Assembly: GCA_000341795.1 (NCBI GenBank)
Contig: AODO01000021.1
Coordinates: 1 to 64,000, forward strand
Source of the DNA: Rhodococcus triatomae BKS 15-14
GTDB taxonomy: Bacteria > Actinomycetota > Actinomycetes > Mycobacteriales > Mycobacteriaceae
Length of the DNA stretch: 64,000 bases
Direction: 5' to 3'
Both the position numbers and the translations under genes were made by a program. Position 1 is the first letter of the stretch. Every line of letters starts with the position of its first letter. Positions 19,654 through 28,679 of this stretch are shown here, piece by piece. The notes beneath the pieces are model-generated. The model worked only from the letters and a program-made list of their open reading frames with translations. It was not told the DNA's origin and ran no database searches.

Positions 19654-21780
19654 TTGCCGCACCGTCGACCGAAGTCGTCGATCGTCCTGGGGACGGTCGC
19701 TGCCGTTGCCATCGCAACCCCCTTCGCGGTCTGGGGCGTCACCAGTACGTCAGGCGTCCGCTCGACCGCGGACTCCACACCAGCCGCCATTCCCACCCAG
19801 ATCGACGAGATCGCGCTCACACAGGTACCCGACATCGCCATCCCCCTCGGCGACCTGATCGGAATGGGCCTGCCCAACTTCCGGCTGTCGGACCTGAAGA
19901 AGCTGCCGATTCCGTCGGAAATCCTGGTCCCGCAAGGACTTCCACTCCCCGAGGGCGTGACCCTGCCGGAGACGATCAAGATCCCGACCGAGCTGATCCC
20001 CTCGCCTCCGGGCGAGACCACCACACCCGCCCCGGCTCCGCCTGCGGCCACCGCACCGGCCGACGTCGCGTCGCCCGTCACGCCCGGCGCCCCCGCGCCC
20101 ACCGAGGAGCTCGGTGCCGCGGTGAAGGAGATCACCCGCGACACCCCGTTCAGCATGGTCGCCCTGACCTCCGAGCTCGGCGCCACCGCGGCCCAGATCC
20201 GCGCCCGGCTCGCCGACGGCTCGTGGGGTCCCTGGTACTCGACGGAACAACTCGAGACGAACCGGTCCGACCTGACCGCGCCGTCCGGCAAGACGGGCAC
20301 CGAGCCGATCTTCGTCGGCGCCACCACCGCGGTGCAGGTGCTGGTCACCAAGGCCGCCGAAGCGGTCGGCATTCCGTCGACGGGGTCCGCGGACCAGGCG
20401 CCTGCGCTCCCCGACGAGCTCACCCCGACCGAGCCGGGTGCCGCGCCGATCCCGTTCGCACCCGCCGCGGTGAGCACGCCGCTGCGTGGCCAGGACCAGC
20501 AGCGCGAACTCGCCGACGCGGTCACCGCCGTGCTGATCCAGCCGGGCTCCGGCAACACCGACAACTCGCTCGCCGACATCGCCACCTCCGTCGGCGGTAG
20601 CGGACCGAAGGTCATCACCCGCGCCCAGTGGGGTGCCGACGAGTCGCAGCGCTGCCAGGACCCGACGTACGACGACATGCTCGGCGGCGCGACGGTGCAC
20701 CACACCGCGGGCAGCAACGACTACTCCCGCGCCGAGTCCGCGGAGATCGTCCGATCCATCTACGCGTACCACGCGCAAACCCTCGGCTGGTGCGACATCG
20801 GGTACAACGCCCTGGTCGACCGCTACGGGCAGATCTTCGAAGGCCGCGCAGGCGGACTCGATCGCAACGTGCAGGGCGCCCACGCGGGCGGATTCAACGA
20901 GAACACCTTCGGTATCGCGATGATGGGCGACTTCTCCACCGTCGCACCGCCGCAGGCGGCGATCGACTCGGTCGGCCGCTTCCTCGGCTGGCGCCTCGCC
21001 AAGGCGGGTCTCGATCCCACGGGACGCACCACGATGTGGTCGGAGGGAACGGATTTCACGCCGTACGCCCAGGGTCAGGCCGTCGACCTGCCGATCATCT
21101 TCGCGCACCGCGACGTCGGACTGACCAGCTGCCCCGGTGACGCCGCCTACGCGCTGATGGACCAGATCCGCGGGATCGCGAAGGCGAACCCGGGTGGCGG
21201 ATCGGCGGGCTCCGGCGTGCTCGCCGCGGCCCCGGCGAATCCCGTCGCGGACGGCGTGCCGGCGCCCGGCGGCACCGACACCGGCTCGTCCGCGGATTCC
21301 GTCTCCGCACTCGTCACCGAGGTCCTGCGCCTGACCGACCAGTCCCCCATCGCGCAGAAGTGGCTCGCGGAGGGCGGCGACACCGGCCGTCTCGGTGCCG
21401 CGCTGACCGGTGAACTGCCCGCCAAGGCCGGGAACCTGCTGGTCCAGTTCATGAACGGCGCCATCTCCACTTCACCGAACGGCGGCGTGTGGACGGTACT
21501 CGGCAAGATCTACGACACGTGGCGGGCCAGCGGTCTCGACGCCGGCGCGCTGGGTCTCCCGATCAGCGACGAGTACGCGGTGCCGGACGGCATGCGCACC
21601 GACTTCGAGCAGGGATCGCTGATCTTCAACGAGGTCACGGGGATCGTCACCACCGTCCTCAAGACGTACAGCGACACCTACGAGCAGGCGCTCACGGCGC
21701 CCGCCGACGCCGCCGCACCGGTGGCACCGGCACCGGCACCCGAACCCCTTCCGGCTCCGGCACCGGCTCCCGCCGGCTGA
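19654..21780 (+). CDS. Secreted N-acetylmuramoyl-L-alanine amidase with LGFP repeat
   Basis: Zinc amidase that cleaves the peptide from muramic acid in peptidoglycan; 708 residues, homologous in place and layout to Rv3811. A signal peptide (about 8-30) is followed by a Pro-rich region, a beta-rich domain at about 155-235, and the PGRP/amidase_2 domain at about 320-510. Zinc ligands are in VHHTAG (349-350), His485 (AHRDVG) and Cys493 (SCPGD); Tyr384 of DIGYN is catalytic. C-terminal LGFP motif: GALGLPISDE. The protein ends in a Pro/Ala-rich tail. TTG start at 19654 with AGGGAG just upstream. Confidence 0.92.
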   Translation: MPHRRPKSSIVLGTVAAVAIATPFAVWGVTSTSGVRSTADSTPAAIPTQIDEIALTQVPDIAIPLGDLIGMGLPNFRLSDLKKLPIPSEILVPQGLPLPEGVTLPETIKIPTELIPSPPGETTTPAPAPPAATAPADVASPVTPGAPAPTEELGAAVKEITRDTPFSMVALTSELGATAAQIRARLADGSWGPWYSTEQLETNRSDLTAPSGKTGTEPIFVGATTAVQVLVTKAAEAVGIPSTGSADQAPALPDELTPTEPGAAPIPFAPAAVSTPLRGQDQQRELADAVTAVLIQPGSGNTDNSLADIATSVGGSGPKVITRAQWGADESQRCQDPTYDDMLGGATVHHTAGSNDYSRAESAEIVRSIYAYHAQTLGWCDIGYNALVDRYGQIFEGRAGGLDRNVQGAHAGGFNENTFGIAMMGDFSTVAPPQAAIDSVGRFLGWRLAKAGLDPTGRTTMWSEGTDFTPYAQGQAVDLPIIFAHRDVGLTSCPGDAAYALMDQIRGIAKANPGGGSAGSGVLAAAPANPVADGVPAPGGTDTGSSADSVSALVTEVLRLTDQSPIAQKWLAEGGDTGRLGAALTGELPAKAGNLLVQFMNGAISTSPNGGVWTVLGKIYDTWRASGLDAGALGLPISDEYAVPDGMRTDFEQGSLIFNEVTGIVTTVLKTYSDTYEQALTAPADAAAPVAPAPAPEPLPAPAPAPAG

Positions 21781-21791
21781 CGGAACAACCA

Positions 21792-21831
21792 ACGACGGCA
21801 GGGCCCTCCACCCGGAGGGCCCTGCCGTCGT
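21792..21831. terminator. Strong bidirectional terminator hairpin
   Basis: A perfect 18-bp stem (21792-21809 with 21814-21831) and ACCC loop lie between the amidase stop and the convergent HAD-phosphatase stop. Confidence 0.85.
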
Positions 21832-21838
21832 CTTCGGG

Positions 21839-22678
21839 TCAGTTCCACCACCGTTCGAGCACCCGCGCCACACCGTGATTGGAGTTCGACGCCGTCACCT
21901 CGTCGGCCGCGGCGATCGCGTCGTCGTGGGCGTTGGCGACCGCGACGCCGTGCCGCGCCATCGTGAGCATCGGGACGTCGTTCGGCATGTCCCCGAACGC
22001 GAGGATCGCCGAGTCGTCGATGCCGAGGTGCTCGGCGAGCGCGGCAAGCCCGGATGCCTTCGTCACACCCGGCGCGGACACCTCGATCAAACCGTTGTTC
22101 GTCGAGTACGTCAGATCCACGCTGTCCCCGACCAGCGGCGCGAGCCGTTCGATCATGTGCGAGCTCGCGATACCGGGCATCCGGACGAGGAGCTTGACCG
22201 CGGGATGTGCCAGCACCTCCTCCGTCGACACCTCGGTGTTGTCCGGGTTCAGCCAGGCGTGCTGGTAGTCGGGCGAGCTGACGAACTGCGGAGTCGCGGC
22301 GTCGTGAGCGCTCGCCCCGACCCGCTCGGCGGCGAGCCCACACCCCGGCAGTGCGGCCACCGCCAGCTGTGCCACCCAGGTCAGCGTGTCGGCGTCGAGG
22401 GTGCGGGCGCTGATCACGCGGTCGGCGTCGCTGTCGTAGAGGACGGCACCGTTCGCACAGACCGCCAGGGGTGCGTAGCCGAGGCCGTCGACGACCGGTC
22501 CGATCCAGCGCGGCGGACGGCCCGTGGCCAGTACGAACCGGCTTCCGTCGGCGACCGCGGCCTGAACCGCGGCGCGCGTGCGGTCACTGATCCGCTCGTC
22601 GTCGTCGATCAGGGTTCCGTCGACGTCGCTGGCGATCAGTTCGGGTTTCGTGTGGCTGTTGTCCTGCACTGCATCCAT
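21839..22678 (-). CDS. HAD-superfamily phosphatase, Cof type
   Basis: A cytosolic 279-residue hydrolase of the Cof/YidA type, corresponding to Rv3813c. Motif I is ASDVDGTLIDDD with nucleophile and acid Asp, motif II is LATGRP, and motif IV is FGDMPNDVPML. A C2-type cap lies between. The physiological phosphate ester is unknown. It is convergent with the amidase gene. The start at 22678 gives the usual family N-terminus; the ORF is open further upstream but runs Arg-rich. Confidence 0.9.
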   Translation of the reverse strand: MDAVQDNSHTKPELIASDVDGTLIDDDERISDRTRAAVQAAVADGSRFVLATGRPPRWIGPVVDGLGYAPLAVCANGAVLYDSDADRVISARTLDADTLTWVAQLAVAALPGCGLAAERVGASAHDAATPQFVSSPDYQHAWLNPDNTEVSTEEVLAHPAVKLLVRMPGIASSHMIERLAPLVGDSVDLTYSTNNGLIEVSAPGVTKASGLAALAEHLGIDDSAILAFGDMPNDVPMLTMARHGVAVANAHDDAIAAADEVTASNSNHGVARVLERWWN

Positions 22679-22761
22679 CTTGCCGCACCGGTCTCGGCGA
22701 CGCCGACCCGTCCGTCGCGGCGCCGGTAGCGTGGACGGCACGGCGACGGAAGGAGCTCGAC

Positions 22762-22911
22762 ATGAGCAGCACGCCACGCACCGGCGACGACGAGCGCGAA
22801 CAGGACGACAACGACGAGGTCCGTCGCGCCGGACCCGAGGATCACGGCAACGACGGCGGCATGGCGACGCGGGAGAACGCGCCGGAGATCGCGAAAAACG
22901 CGGACGACTAG
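22762..22911 (+). CDS. Small acidic protein of unknown function
   Basis: A 49-residue ORF preceded by GGAG at the right distance. The protein is very acidic and hydrophilic (many Asp, Glu and Asn; no Cys, no hydrophobic segment), probably disordered. It lies divergent from the HAD gene. The last base of its TAG stop is the first base of the MITE-like element, so the present C-terminus may have been created by insertion. No family recognised. Confidence 0.5.
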   Translation: MSSTPRTGDDEREQDDNDEVRRAGPEDHGNDGGMATRENAPEIAKNADD

Positions 22912-23072
22912 GGCGTGTCTCCCAATCCCTCTCGGATGCACCTGGCGAGATGATCGTCGTCCGGCAAGGCGGAGGAGAAGCCGATACCGCTGTTGTATCG
23001 GTGCCGACGACAACGCAGCAGGGCGGCGATCAGACGCCGGGTACGCCGAAACGGGGATTGGGAGGCATGCCC
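22911..23072. mobile_element. MITE-like element (162 bp)
   Basis: Terminal inverted repeats 22911-22929 (GGGCGTGTCTCCCAATCCC) and 23054-23072 agree at 17 of 19 positions when reverse-complemented, and match the arms of the 53-bp element at 16895. The interior has a small hairpin CCGATAC-N7-GTATCGG and no gene. Both copies follow CTA and precede TGG, so no clear target duplication is visible. Confidence 0.5.
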
Positions 23073-23081
23073 TGGCCCGTC

Positions 23082-23750
23082 TCAGTCGGCGGCCAGCACC
23101 CGGTCCAGAGCGTCGGTGGGAGCCGTCTCCACCTTCGGCGGACGGTTCGAGAGCATGTCGAGCACCGCCTTCGGACGCGCCAGCCATTCACGAGCGGTGT
23201 TGCGCGCCACCGTGATCGAACGACAGTCGTGGCAGTAGCCGCGGACTCCGTGGGCGTCGATGCCGGCGTGCTCGCACAGCGCGACCGCCCGCGACACGTG
23301 CGGTTCCTGGCTGACGATCAGCGCCCGCGTCACCCCGAACGTCTGCGCGGCGCGCACGCAGGTGTCGTAGGTGTCGAGCCCGAATCCGTCGCCGACGATC
23401 AGGTCGCGGTCCACGCCCTGCTCGACGAGATAGTCCGTCATCGCCGCGATCTCGTCGCCGGAGGTGCCGTTCGCGTCCCCGGACACCAGCACGGCCCTGG
23501 CCTTGCCGCTCCGGACGAGTTCCGCGCCGACATCGAGACGTCCGGCGAGGATGGACATCGGGGCGCCGTCCCGGACCTTGGCGCCGAGCACGATGACCAC
23601 CGGGGCCTCCGGTGCGTCCTCGACCTCGTGCACCCGGCCGGACGCCGCGCCCGCGACGACGGCCATCGATCCGACCGCGGCGACCGCGCCCGCCGCGACG
23701 ACGGTGCCCCCGGTGATCAGCAGCAGGCGGGCCGTCCGCCGAACGGGCAC
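23082..23750 (-). CDS. DUF218/YdcF-SanA family membrane-anchored protein
   Basis: A 222-residue protein with one N-terminal transmembrane helix (about 8-36) and an extracytoplasmic DUF218 domain. Family motifs: VIVLGAKVRDGAPM, LVSGDANG, TYDTCVRAAQTFGVTRALIVSQEPHVSRAV. SanA in enterobacteria affects envelope barrier function, so a role in cell-envelope metabolism is plausible. The GTG start lies one base after the stop of the acyltransferase gene; they form an operon. Confidence 0.85.
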   Translation of the reverse strand: MPVRRTARLLLITGGTVVAAGAVAAVGSMAVVAGAASGRVHEVEDAPEAPVVIVLGAKVRDGAPMSILAGRLDVGAELVRSGKARAVLVSGDANGTSGDEIAAMTDYLVEQGVDRDLIVGDGFGLDTYDTCVRAAQTFGVTRALIVSQEPHVSRAVALCEHAGIDAHGVRGYCHDCRSITVARNTAREWLARPKAVLDMLSNRPPKVETAPTDALDRVLAAD

Positions 23751-23751
23751 G

Positions 23752-24501
23752 TCAGGCGCCGCCCGCTGCCCGGCGTGCGGCCTTCGCCTGCGCCTCCTCG
23801 GCGTCCATCCGGTTGGCGTCCTCGAGCGTCGGCGCGCCGCCGCCGAGCCGGGCGGGCACCCAGTACTCCCCGGCCGGGTGGTCGTAGCTCTCCTGCAGCG
23901 CGTGCAGCATCGACTCCATGGTGGAGTGCAGCGTCGCCGACAAGGCCTCGGCCGGCTCGACCGGTGCGATCGGCTCGCCGACGGCCATCGATATCGGAGT
24001 GTTGGTGCGGCCCAAGCGCTTCGGATACCCCTTCGTCCACACCCGCTGCGACCCCCAGATCACCAGCGGGATGATCGGGACCCCGGCCTCGATCGCCATC
24101 CGGGCCGCTCCCGACTTGAACTCCTTGATCTCGAAACTGCGGCTGATCGTCGCTTCCGGGAACACCCCGATCAGCTCGCCGGAACGCAGCGCCTCGACGG
24201 CAGCGTGGTACGAGTCCGCGCCCGCCGCCCTATCGACCGGGATGTGCTTCATCGTCCGCATCATCGGCCCGGAGATCTTGTTGTCGAAGACCTCCTTCTT
24301 CGCCATGAACCGGACGTACCGCTTCACGTCGCGCGCGGGGATGCCCGCGTAGGTGAAGTCCATGTAGCCGGTGTGGTTGATCGCGATCACCGCGCCACCC
24401 CGGGCGGGGACGTGTTCGGATCCCGAGATGGTGAACTTCAGGCCCTGCGCGAAGAACAGCGTGCGGGCGACACCGATGATCGAGCGATAGAAGGGTTCCA
24501 C
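23752..24501 (-). CDS. 1-acyl-sn-glycerol-3-phosphate acyltransferase (PlsC family)
   Basis: A 249-residue membrane-associated acyltransferase that should make phosphatidic acid or a related acylated lipid. Motif I NHTGYMD has the catalytic His and Asp, and motif III is FPEATISRS. M. tuberculosis has three such genes (Rv3814c-Rv3816c) at this place; only one is present here. GTG start at 24501. It is the first gene of a two-gene operon with the DUF218 gene. Confidence 0.9.
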   Translation of the reverse strand: MEPFYRSIIGVARTLFFAQGLKFTISGSEHVPARGGAVIAINHTGYMDFTYAGIPARDVKRYVRFMAKKEVFDNKISGPMMRTMKHIPVDRAAGADSYHAAVEALRSGELIGVFPEATISRSFEIKEFKSGAARMAIEAGVPIIPLVIWGSQRVWTKGYPKRLGRTNTPISMAVGEPIAPVEPAEALSATLHSTMESMLHALQESYDHPAGEYWVPARLGGGAPTLEDANRMDAEEAQAKAARRAAGGA

Positions 24502-24645
24502 GCGGCCAGCCTAGTGTGCGCCCGCCCACAGCGCCCCTCCCCGGGACCTTCGTCCCGATCCGGGCGCCGGGCACGCGCCGCCCGGGGACGGTTTGCCCGA
24601 CCGCCTACCCTGGTAGTCGTCGCACATCCGTAGGAGGCAGTTGCA

Positions 24646-26226
24646 GTGCAGGTCACGAGCGTCGGACACGCCGGATTCCACATCCAGACCGAGGCGGGGT
24701 CGATCCTCTGCGACCCGTGGGTCAACCCGGCCTACTTCGCGTCGTGGTTCCCCTTCCCGGACAACACGGGCCTGGACTGGGACGCGCTCGGCGACGTCGA
24801 CTACCTGTACGTCTCGCACCTGCACAAGGACCACTTCGACCCGAAGACCCTGGTCGACCACGTCAACAAGGACGCGACGGTCCTGCTGCCCGACTACCCG
24901 GTGCCGGACCTGCGCCGCGAGCTGGAGAAGCTCGGGTTCACGAAGTTCTTCGAGACACAGGACTCGGTCAAGCACCGCATCGGACCCGGCGGCATTCGGG
25001 TCGCTCCGCAGGCTCCGCTCCAGGCGGGCGACCTGGACGTGATGATCATCGCGCTGCGCGCCCCCGCGGACGGGCCGATCGGGGACTCCGGCATCGTCGT
25101 CTCGGACGGCGAGACCACGTGCTTCAACATGAACGACGCCCGTCCCGTCGACATGGACGTGCTGCACGACGCGTTCGGCACGGTCGACATCCACCTGCTG
25201 CAGTACTCGGGCGCGATCTGGTACCCGATGGTCTACGACATCCCGGCCGGGACGAAGCGGAACTTCGGCAAGCAGAAGCGTCAGCGCGGCATGGACCGCT
25301 GCCGTAGCTACATCGAGCAGGTCGGCGCGACCTGGGTGGTCCCGTCCGCGGGACCGCCGGTGTTCCTCGACGACGCGCTGCGCGACCTCAACGACGACCA
25401 CGACGATCCGGGCAACATCTTCCCCGACCAGATCGTGTTCCTGGAGCAGATGCGCATCCACGGCAACGACGGCGGCCTGCTGATGATCCCCGGTTCGGTC
25501 GTCGACATCCACGGCTCCGAGCAGACGCTGACCCATCCGATCCCGGATGCCGAGGTCGACGCGATCTTCACCGACAAGGCCGCCTACATCGAGGCGATGG
25601 CCCAGCGGATGGCGCCGGTCATCGCCGCGGAGAAGGCGTCGTGGGCGCCCGCGGAGGGGGAACCGCTGCTCGGACCGCTGAAGGCGAAGTTCGAGCCGAT
25701 CATGGCGCAGTCCGACCTGATCTGCGACGGCATCGGCTACCCCATCGGTCTCGTGATGGGCGACGAGACCGTCGTCCTCGACTTCCCGAAGCGCGTCGTC
25801 CGCGAGCCCATCGACGGAGAAGGCAAGTACCGCTACGGTTTCCGCATCGCACCCGAGCTGGTCCGCACGGTGCTGCGGGACGACGAGCCCGACTGGGTGA
25901 ACACCATCTTCCTGTCCACCCGCTTCGAGGCGTGGCGGGTCGGCGGTTACAACGAGTTCCTCTACACCTTCTTCAAGTGCCTCACCGACGAACGCATCGC
26001 GTACGCGGACGGCTGGTTCGCGGAGGCGCACGACGACACGGCGTCGATCGAGTTGGGCGGCTACGAGGTTCAGCGCCGCTGCCCGCACCTGAAGGCGGAC
26101 CTGTCGAAGTTCGGCGTCGTCGACGGCACCACCCTCACCTGCAATCTGCACGGCTGGCAGTGGGACCTCGAGTCCGGCCGCTGCAAGACGTCGAAGGGTC
26201 ACGAGCTCCGCACCGCCAAGCTCTGA
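24646..26226 (+). CDS. MBL-fold hydrolase with C-terminal Rieske [2Fe-2S] domain
   Basis: A 526-residue two-domain protein matching Rv3818 in place and length. The N-terminal metallo-beta-lactamase domain has VSHLHKDHFD, with His58, His60, Asp62 and His63. The C-terminal Rieske domain has Cys479-x-His481 and Cys499-x2-His502. Similar MBL-Rieske proteins include CMP-Neu5Ac hydroxylase-like oxygenases, but the substrate here is unknown. The GTG start is preceded by GTAGGAGGCAG. A long terminator hairpin follows, so it is probably a single-gene transcript. Confidence 0.9.
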   Translation: MQVTSVGHAGFHIQTEAGSILCDPWVNPAYFASWFPFPDNTGLDWDALGDVDYLYVSHLHKDHFDPKTLVDHVNKDATVLLPDYPVPDLRRELEKLGFTKFFETQDSVKHRIGPGGIRVAPQAPLQAGDLDVMIIALRAPADGPIGDSGIVVSDGETTCFNMNDARPVDMDVLHDAFGTVDIHLLQYSGAIWYPMVYDIPAGTKRNFGKQKRQRGMDRCRSYIEQVGATWVVPSAGPPVFLDDALRDLNDDHDDPGNIFPDQIVFLEQMRIHGNDGGLLMIPGSVVDIHGSEQTLTHPIPDAEVDAIFTDKAAYIEAMAQRMAPVIAAEKASWAPAEGEPLLGPLKAKFEPIMAQSDLICDGIGYPIGLVMGDETVVLDFPKRVVREPIDGEGKYRYGFRIAPELVRTVLRDDEPDWVNTIFLSTRFEAWRVGGYNEFLYTFFKCLTDERIAYADGWFAEAHDDTASIELGGYEVQRRCPHLKADLSKFGVVDGTTLTCNLHGWQWDLESGRCKTSKGHELRTAKL

Positions 26227-26245
26227 CCGGCCCCCGGCACTCCTC

Positions 26246-26294
26246 CCCGAATGGCCCATGCGGTCGGCCTGTCCGACCGCATGGGCCATTCGGG
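26246..26294 (+). terminator. Terminator hairpin with 22-bp perfect stem
   Basis: Arms 26246-26267 and 26273-26294 pair perfectly around a CCTGT loop, 20 bp after the MBL-Rieske stop. The arm begins CCCGAATGGCCCAT, a sequence found again in the hairpin at 55514. Confidence 0.85.
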
Positions 26295-26342
26295 ACGGTA
26301 CGAGGTCGACCAACACCCACCTGAGGTGGCTACTGTCGGGTC

Positions 26343-26783
26343 ATGGGACCGACACGCGAAGCCGTCGACGACTTCCTGACCGCCTACGGCGACACGCTCG
26401 TCGCGTTCGACGCGAACGCGACGGCGAGGATGTGGGGAATGCCGGGGACGATGGTCACCGACGCGTTCACGGGGTCGATCTCGAGCCGTGACGACATGGC
26501 GGCCGGGTTGTCACAGGGTCATCCGTTGTATCGACGGCTCGGGCTCGGCGGCATCTCGCACACCCTGCTCGAGTTCGTACCTCTCACCGAGGTGGTGGTG
26601 CGCGTGCGCGTGCGCTGGCACTTCACCGACGACGCAGGCGCCCTCCTCACCGACAGCGACTACGAGTACGTGCTCCGGGAGGACCCGGACGGACTGCACG
26701 TGTACGTCGCCGTGGACATCGACGCCGACGCGAAGCTGCGCGAACTCGCCGCCCGTCGGGGTGTCGAACTCCCCGAACGCTGA
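26343..26783 (+). CDS. NTF2-like/SnoaL-type protein
   Basis: A 146-residue cytosolic protein with the cone-shaped NTF2-like layout: an N-terminal helix (REAVDDFLTAYGDTLVAFDA), a short region naming a hydrophobic pocket (MWGMPGTMV), and strands such as VVVRVRVRWHFTD and DYEYVLRED. Such proteins are isomerases, cyclases or ligand binders; the activity here is unknown. It is convergent with the acyl-CoA synthetase gene, ten bases apart. Confidence 0.7.
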   Translation: MGPTREAVDDFLTAYGDTLVAFDANATARMWGMPGTMVTDAFTGSISSRDDMAAGLSQGHPLYRRLGLGGISHTLLEFVPLTEVVVRVRVRWHFTDDAGALLTDSDYEYVLREDPDGLHVYVAVDIDADAKLRELAARRGVELPER

Positions 26784-26793
26784 GAACGGACGT

Positions 26794-28599
26794 TCACGGC
26801 TCGGCCCGTTCGACCTCGTACAGTGCGTCGATGTCCGCGGCGTGCCGCTCCAGCACCACCGCACGCTTCAGCGACATCTTCGGAGTGAGTTCGCCCGTCT
26901 CCTGCGTCCAGTCGACGTCCAGGATGCGGACCTTCTTGATCTGCTCGGCCCCCGACACGGCGGTGTTGGTCTCGGCGATCGCGGCGTCGATCTCCGCGAC
27001 CAGCGCCGGATGCCGGGCCAGTTCGGTGAGCGTCACGTCCACCGCCACCCCGTTGCGTTCGCGCCACCCGGGAAGGGCGTCCGGGTCGAGGGTGACCAGG
27101 GCGCCGACGAACGGACGGGCATCGCCGACGACCATGCACTGCCCGATCAGCGGGTGCGCGCGCAGCGCGTCCTCCGGCCCGGCGGGCGAGACGTTCTTCC
27201 CGGCCGCGGTCACGATGATCTCCTTCTTGCGGCCGGTGATGGTGACGTAGCCGTCGTCGTCGATGGCACCGAGGTCGCCGGTGCGGAACCAGCCGCCGTC
27301 GAAGGCGTCCGCGGTCGCCGCGTCGTTGTGCCAGTAACCGCCGAACACGACCGGACCCCTGACCAGCAGTTCGCCGTCGTCGGCGACCCGTGCGGCGTGC
27401 CCGTCGAGGGGCCTGCCGACGCTGCCGACCCGCTGGTGGGCGGTGGTGTTCACGGTGATCGCGGCGGTCGTCTCGGTGAGGCCGTAGCCCTCGTATATCG
27501 GCACGCCGACACCGCGGAAGAAATGACCGAGCCGGGCGCCGAGCGGCCCGCCGCCGGAAACGGCCCGCTCGCACCGACCGCCGAGCGCGGCACGCAACTT
27601 GGAGTACACGAGCCGATCGAACACGGCGTGCTTGACGCGGAGCACGATCCCGGGACCACCGGTGTCCTGGGCGCGACTCCACTCGATCGCGGTGTCCGCG
27701 GCACGATCGAAGACGGCACCCCTGCCCCCTTCGATGGCCTTCTGCCGGGCACCGTTGTAGACCTTCTCGAACACCCGGGGCACCGACAGAACGAAATCCG
27801 GTCGGTACGAGGCGAACTGGTCGGCGAGGGTCGTCCAGTCGGAGGTGTGCGCGACGGTGACCTTCGCGTCGAACGCGCCGACGGAGATGGCGCGGGCGAA
27901 CACGTGCGCGAGCGGCAGGAACATCAGGGTCCGTCTGCCCTCGGTCAGCGCATCGCCGAGTGCGGCGCGGGCCCCGGCCGACTCCGCGTAGAGGTTGCCG
28001 TGCGTCAACGCAACACCTTTCGGGCGCCCGGTGGTCCCCGAGGTGTAGATCAGGGTGGCGGCCGTGTCCGCACGGACCGTGCGACGGCGTTCGGTCAGCA
28101 CCTCGTCCGCGACGGTCTCGCCGCGGTGGGCGAGCTCGTCGAGCGCTCCGGCGTCGATCTGCAGCGTCTCGCGCAGCTCCGCCGCCGCGGCAGCGACGTC
28201 GTGTACCCGGTCCGCGTGCGCCGCCGTCTCCACCACCAACAGAACGGACCCGGAGTCCTCGAGAATCCACTTCGCCTGCGCCGCAGCGGAACTCTCGTAG
28301 ATCGCGACGGTGCAGGCACCGGCGGTCCAGATCGCGTAGTCGAGGACCACCCACTCGTAACGGGTCGCGGCCATCAGGGCCACCCGGTCACCCGGCTGCA
28401 CACCCGAGGCGACGAGACCCTTCGCCACCGCGGCGACCCGCCCGGCGAACTCGGCCGCGGTGACGTCCCGCCAGCCGTCGGCGACGGGCACCTGGAACGG
28501 AACGAACGTCGCGGCCTGCGCCGCGTGCCGTGCGACCGTGTCCGCCATGGACACGTCGGCGGGCACGTCGACATTCGTCGGAATCTCGATCTCACGCAT
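26794..28599 (-). CDS. Long-chain fatty acid-CoA ligase (FadD15-like)
   Basis: A 601-residue AMP-forming acyl-CoA synthetase. The phosphate-binding motif is LIYTSGTTGRPKG (about 183-195), followed by a GYGLTETTA motif, WFRTGDLG and GRKKEIIVTAAGKNVSP. The last segment ends with PKMSLKR, placing the usual A10 Lys region. The length and motif spellings are of the FACL/FadD15 group that activates long-chain fatty acids. It is divergent from a TetR gene with a palindrome between, so it is likely repressed by it. The start at 28599 gives MREIEIP. Confidence 0.9.
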   Translation of the reverse strand: MREIEIPTNVDVPADVSMADTVARHAAQAATFVPFQVPVADGWRDVTAAEFAGRVAAVAKGLVASGVQPGDRVALMAATRYEWVVLDYAIWTAGACTVAIYESSAAAQAKWILEDSGSVLLVVETAAHADRVHDVAAAAAELRETLQIDAGALDELAHRGETVADEVLTERRRTVRADTAATLIYTSGTTGRPKGVALTHGNLYAESAGARAALGDALTEGRRTLMFLPLAHVFARAISVGAFDAKVTVAHTSDWTTLADQFASYRPDFVLSVPRVFEKVYNGARQKAIEGGRGAVFDRAADTAIEWSRAQDTGGPGIVLRVKHAVFDRLVYSKLRAALGGRCERAVSGGGPLGARLGHFFRGVGVPIYEGYGLTETTAAITVNTTAHQRVGSVGRPLDGHAARVADDGELLVRGPVVFGGYWHNDAATADAFDGGWFRTGDLGAIDDDGYVTITGRKKEIIVTAAGKNVSPAGPEDALRAHPLIGQCMVVGDARPFVGALVTLDPDALPGWRERNGVAVDVTLTELARHPALVAEIDAAIAETNTAVSGAEQIKKVRILDVDWTQETGELTPKMSLKRAVVLERHAADIDALYEVERAEP

Positions 28600-28638
28600 G
28601 TCCGGGTCCCTTCCCTGGCGCCGCATACGGACGAGAAA

Positions 28639-28655
28639 CTAGAGGAACTCTCTAG
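28639..28655. promoter_or_regulatory. TetR operator in the fadD/tetR divergent promoter
   Basis: Inverted repeat CTAGAG-GAACT-CTCTAG, 40 bp upstream of fadD and 24 bp upstream of the divergent tetR. Placement suggests control of both genes. Confidence 0.55.
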
Positions 28656-28679
28656 AAAGTCTCTGGCCGACGAGGCACG

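Noticed and set aside
22911-23072. Insertion sequence
   Set aside because: Terminal inverted repeats are present, but there is no transposase reading frame; a MITE-like element is the most that can be supported.
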